Of a DNA stretch of 64,000 nt, positions 62,649 through 64,000 are shown in pieces. Where the stretch lies: contig JAFMBH010000001.1 in assembly GCA_017858735.1 (NCBI GenBank), positions 124,001-188,000 of the forward strand, given 5' to 3'. The notes beneath the pieces are model-generated. The model was not told where the DNA came from. It saw nothing but the letters and a program-made list of their open reading frames with translations, and did not search any database. Position numbers and translations under genes: made by a program. Every line of letters starts with the position of its first letter. Position 1 is the first letter of the stretch. Origin of the DNA: Bacteroidota bacterium (lineage in GTDB: Bacteria; Bacteroidota; Bacteroidia; Chitinophagales; Saprospiraceae).

Positions 62649-63743
62649 TTATTTTTTTATTGCTTCTAAGCCGCCTTTCAGGGAGTATGCTTTTTTGTTG
62701 CCATCTGTAAGTTGTTGAAAAATTTGAGCCGCTTGTTTGCTTCTCTTTCCTGACTGACAATAAAAAAGTATTTCCTTTTGGTTGTAGTTTATTTTGTGAT
62801 ATTCTTCTTTTATTTTGGGTAATGGGATATGAATCCCTCCAATGTGCATTATATTTCTCTCTTCCTCGGTTCGTACGTCAATTAATTGAAATTTTTTGAA
62901 GTTCTCTTCCCAATTTTCAGAATATTCAATTTCGTTTATCAAAGTGGGAATGCAATAGTTTTGGATGGGAATAATTTCGTTGATTTCGAACGGTACAGGT
63001 TTAGCTATATAAATTTTATGACTGTCCATAGACAATGCATCAAAAATCCAGGTTGAATTTACAATAAGTTCACCCAAACCTGTGATTAGCTTTATTACTT
63101 CTAATGCTTGAACACAACCGATGATTCCTGGCAGTACACCCAACACTCCGCCTTCTGCACATGAGGGTATAACGCCTGCTTCCGGTGGTTCAGGATATAT
63201 ATTCCTGTAATTACAGCTCCTCTTGTTGTCCAAAAGTACATTGAAGCTTGAAACCTGACCTTCATACTGAAAAACAGCACCATAGATATAAGGTTTATCC
63301 ATGATAACACAAGCGTCATTTAATAAATATCTCGTTGCAAAATTGTCGGAACCATCAACAATCACATCATAATCAAAAAGAATTGATTTCACATTTTCAT
63401 AATCAATGGCCGTATTAAAAACTTCCACATTGACAAAAGGATGGAGTTTTTTAATTTTTTCACCTGCCACGATAGCTTTTAGTCTGCCAACATCAGATTC
63501 ATCAAACAGAATCTGTCTGTGCAAATTTTCAATATTAATAATATCAAAATCTACTATACCTAATTTGCCAATCCCCGCTGCTCCAAGATATAAAAGAATA
63601 GGACAACCAAGCCCTCCGGCCCCAACTACTAAAACGTTAGATTTTTTTAGCGCCATTTGAGCTTTTTCGTCAAATCCAGGTAATTGTAAATGACGTTTAT
63701 ATCTTAACCATTCAGTTTGTGATAAAATATCATGGGACATCAT
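62649..63743 (-). CDS. HesA/MoeB/ThiF-family adenylyltransferase with C-terminal rhodanese domain
   Basis: 364 residues. The E1-like domain has VLVVGAGGLGCPILLYLGAAGIGKLGIVDFD, NLHRQILFDESDVG (Arg and Gln of the adenylation site), DGSDNFATRYLLND and the conserved Cys in PSCAEGGVLGVLPG. Residues ~265-364 are a rhodanese domain with active-site loop CQSGKRS. It activates a sulfur-carrier protein (MoaD/ThiS type) and may deliver persulfide sulfur. The usual zinc CxxC pairs are missing (SCNYRNIYPEPP, no late CPxC). Its ATG overlaps the stop of the upstream gene, suggesting an operon that extends beyond the window. Confidence 0.9.
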   Translation of the reverse strand: MMSHDILSQTEWLRYKRHLQLPGFDEKAQMALKKSNVLVVGAGGLGCPILLYLGAAGIGKLGIVDFDIINIENLHRQILFDESDVGRLKAIVAGEKIKKLHPFVNVEVFNTAIDYENVKSILFDYDVIVDGSDNFATRYLLNDACVIMDKPYIYGAVFQYEGQVSSFNVLLDNKRSCNYRNIYPEPPEAGVIPSCAEGGVLGVLPGIIGCVQALEVIKLITGLGELIVNSTWIFDALSMDSHKIYIAKPVPFEINEIIPIQNYCIPTLINEIEYSENWEENFKKFQLIDVRTEEERNIMHIGGIHIPLPKIKEEYHKINYNQKEILFYCQSGKRSKQAAQIFQQLTDGNKKAYSLKGGLEAIKK

Positions 63744-64000
63744 TGCCAGTTAATTACAGGTTTATTCAGAATTTTTTCTAAATGCAACTGGGTTATTTCT
63801 CCCATAGTTACTGCTTGTTTAAATGCAATATCGCCATGTAATTGAAATAATTCATTACCTAGTTGACTGGTTTTCTCTATCGTTGAAATTTGATCCATTC
63901 TAAAAATCCTGAACAAACTATTTACTCTGTCCTGCTCGGTTCTAATTCTTTCCGAAATGAGACTTCTCTCCTCCAGTTGATATTGTTTTACCGACTGAGG
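63740..64000 (-). CDS. C-terminal fragment of an unidentified protein (5' end off window)
   Basis: Reverse translation from the window edge gives an open frame of 86 residues ending NKPVINWQ then TGA at 63740-63742, which overlaps the MoeB-like ATG. The sequence is polar and helical (ERSLISERIRTEQDRVNSLFRIFRMDQ) and looks like a coiled-coil tail. I do not recognise the family. It is absent from the ORF track because it has no start within the window. Confidence 0.7.
   Translation of the reverse strand, partial: PQSVKQYQLEERSLISERIRTEQDRVNSLFRIFRMDQISTIEKTSQLGNELFQLHGDIAFKQAVTMGEITQLHLEKILNKPVINWQ

Overview
The window reads as a chromosomal segment of an AT-rich member of the Bacteroidota, most likely a Saprospiria/Cytophagia-type environmental lineage. 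The evidence is several secreted proteins with type IX secretion (T9SS) C-terminal sorting domains, a PorP/SprF-family protein, a TonB-dependent receptor, a DUF1501/DUF1800 pair, a futalosine-pathway gene (mqnB), carboxynorspermidine-type polyamine genes, and TAnnTTTG -7 promoter elements with no obvious Shine-Dalgarno sequences. No rRNA, tRNA, CRISPR array, recognisable transposase or integrase was found. No gene-free stretch exceeds about 250 bases.

Layout. 1-2.1 kb (-): BaiN-like flavoprotein (cut by the edge) and a membrane-anchored amidase. 2.1-7.5 kb (+): aspartate kinase, tilS, an Omp28-like T9SS cargo with a CxxC motif, a solitary HsdR-N nuclease-fold protein, anmK. 7.5-10.7 kb (-): DUF1501 and DUF1800. 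10.8-15.1 kb: a degenerate HAD protein and a lipoprotein (+), ddl and mltG (-), another lipoprotein (+). 15.3-19.1 kb: dnaK with a strong terminator, then a trypsin-fold protein and a DUF6580 membrane protein (-). 19.2-26.7 kb: M1 peptidase, two glycosyltransferases, a RibBA-like protein with a degenerate RibA half, PorP/SprF (-), and an NlpC/P60 protein with Ser in place of the catalytic Cys. 26.7-33.9 kb: GH13 amylosucrase-like enzyme (-), agmatine deiminase and N-carbamoylputrescine amidase (+), cystathionine beta-synthase and a LysM protein (-), kdsB (+). 33.9-43.3 kb: small membrane protein, cdd (-), saccharopine-dehydrogenase-like protein, flippase, carboxynorspermidine dehydrogenase and decarboxylase, prmC, mqnB and an outer-membrane protein (-), lipB, acyl-CoA thioesterase. 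43.3-51.0 kb: large BNR/BACON T9SS protein (+), then SDR, TIR-TPR, TlpA-like lipoprotein and a small conserved protein (-). 51.1-60.7 kb: a four-gene minus-strand operon. 60.7-64 kb: hemE, accD, and a MoeB-rhodanese protein with a partial upstream gene.

Most of the window is housekeeping: cell wall (ddl, mltG, anmK, kdsB), cofactors (ribBA, lipB, hemE, mqnB), fatty acid synthesis (accD) and polyamines. Agmatine is converted to putrescine by the aguA/aguB pair, and the carboxynorspermidine enzymes can take it on to spermidine or norspermidine.

The outstanding feature is at 51.1-60.75 kb. A tight four-gene operon encodes an nSTAND1-like/beta-propeller transmembrane protein, a TonB receptor with a helical N-terminal extension, a SAM methyltransferase and a 12-TM carrier with a helical tail. 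It sits precisely between two direct copies (about 85 bp, 76 identical) of the promoter and first ~16 codons of hemE. The left copy is a broken hemE start. This looks like an integrated block that rebuilt the hemE 5' end, and the cargo is the best candidate here for an undescribed signalling or conflict system. A second theme is an unusual number of proteins whose family-defining catalytic residues have been replaced: HAD, trypsin-fold, RibA domain, NlpC/P60, TIR and STAND P-loop.
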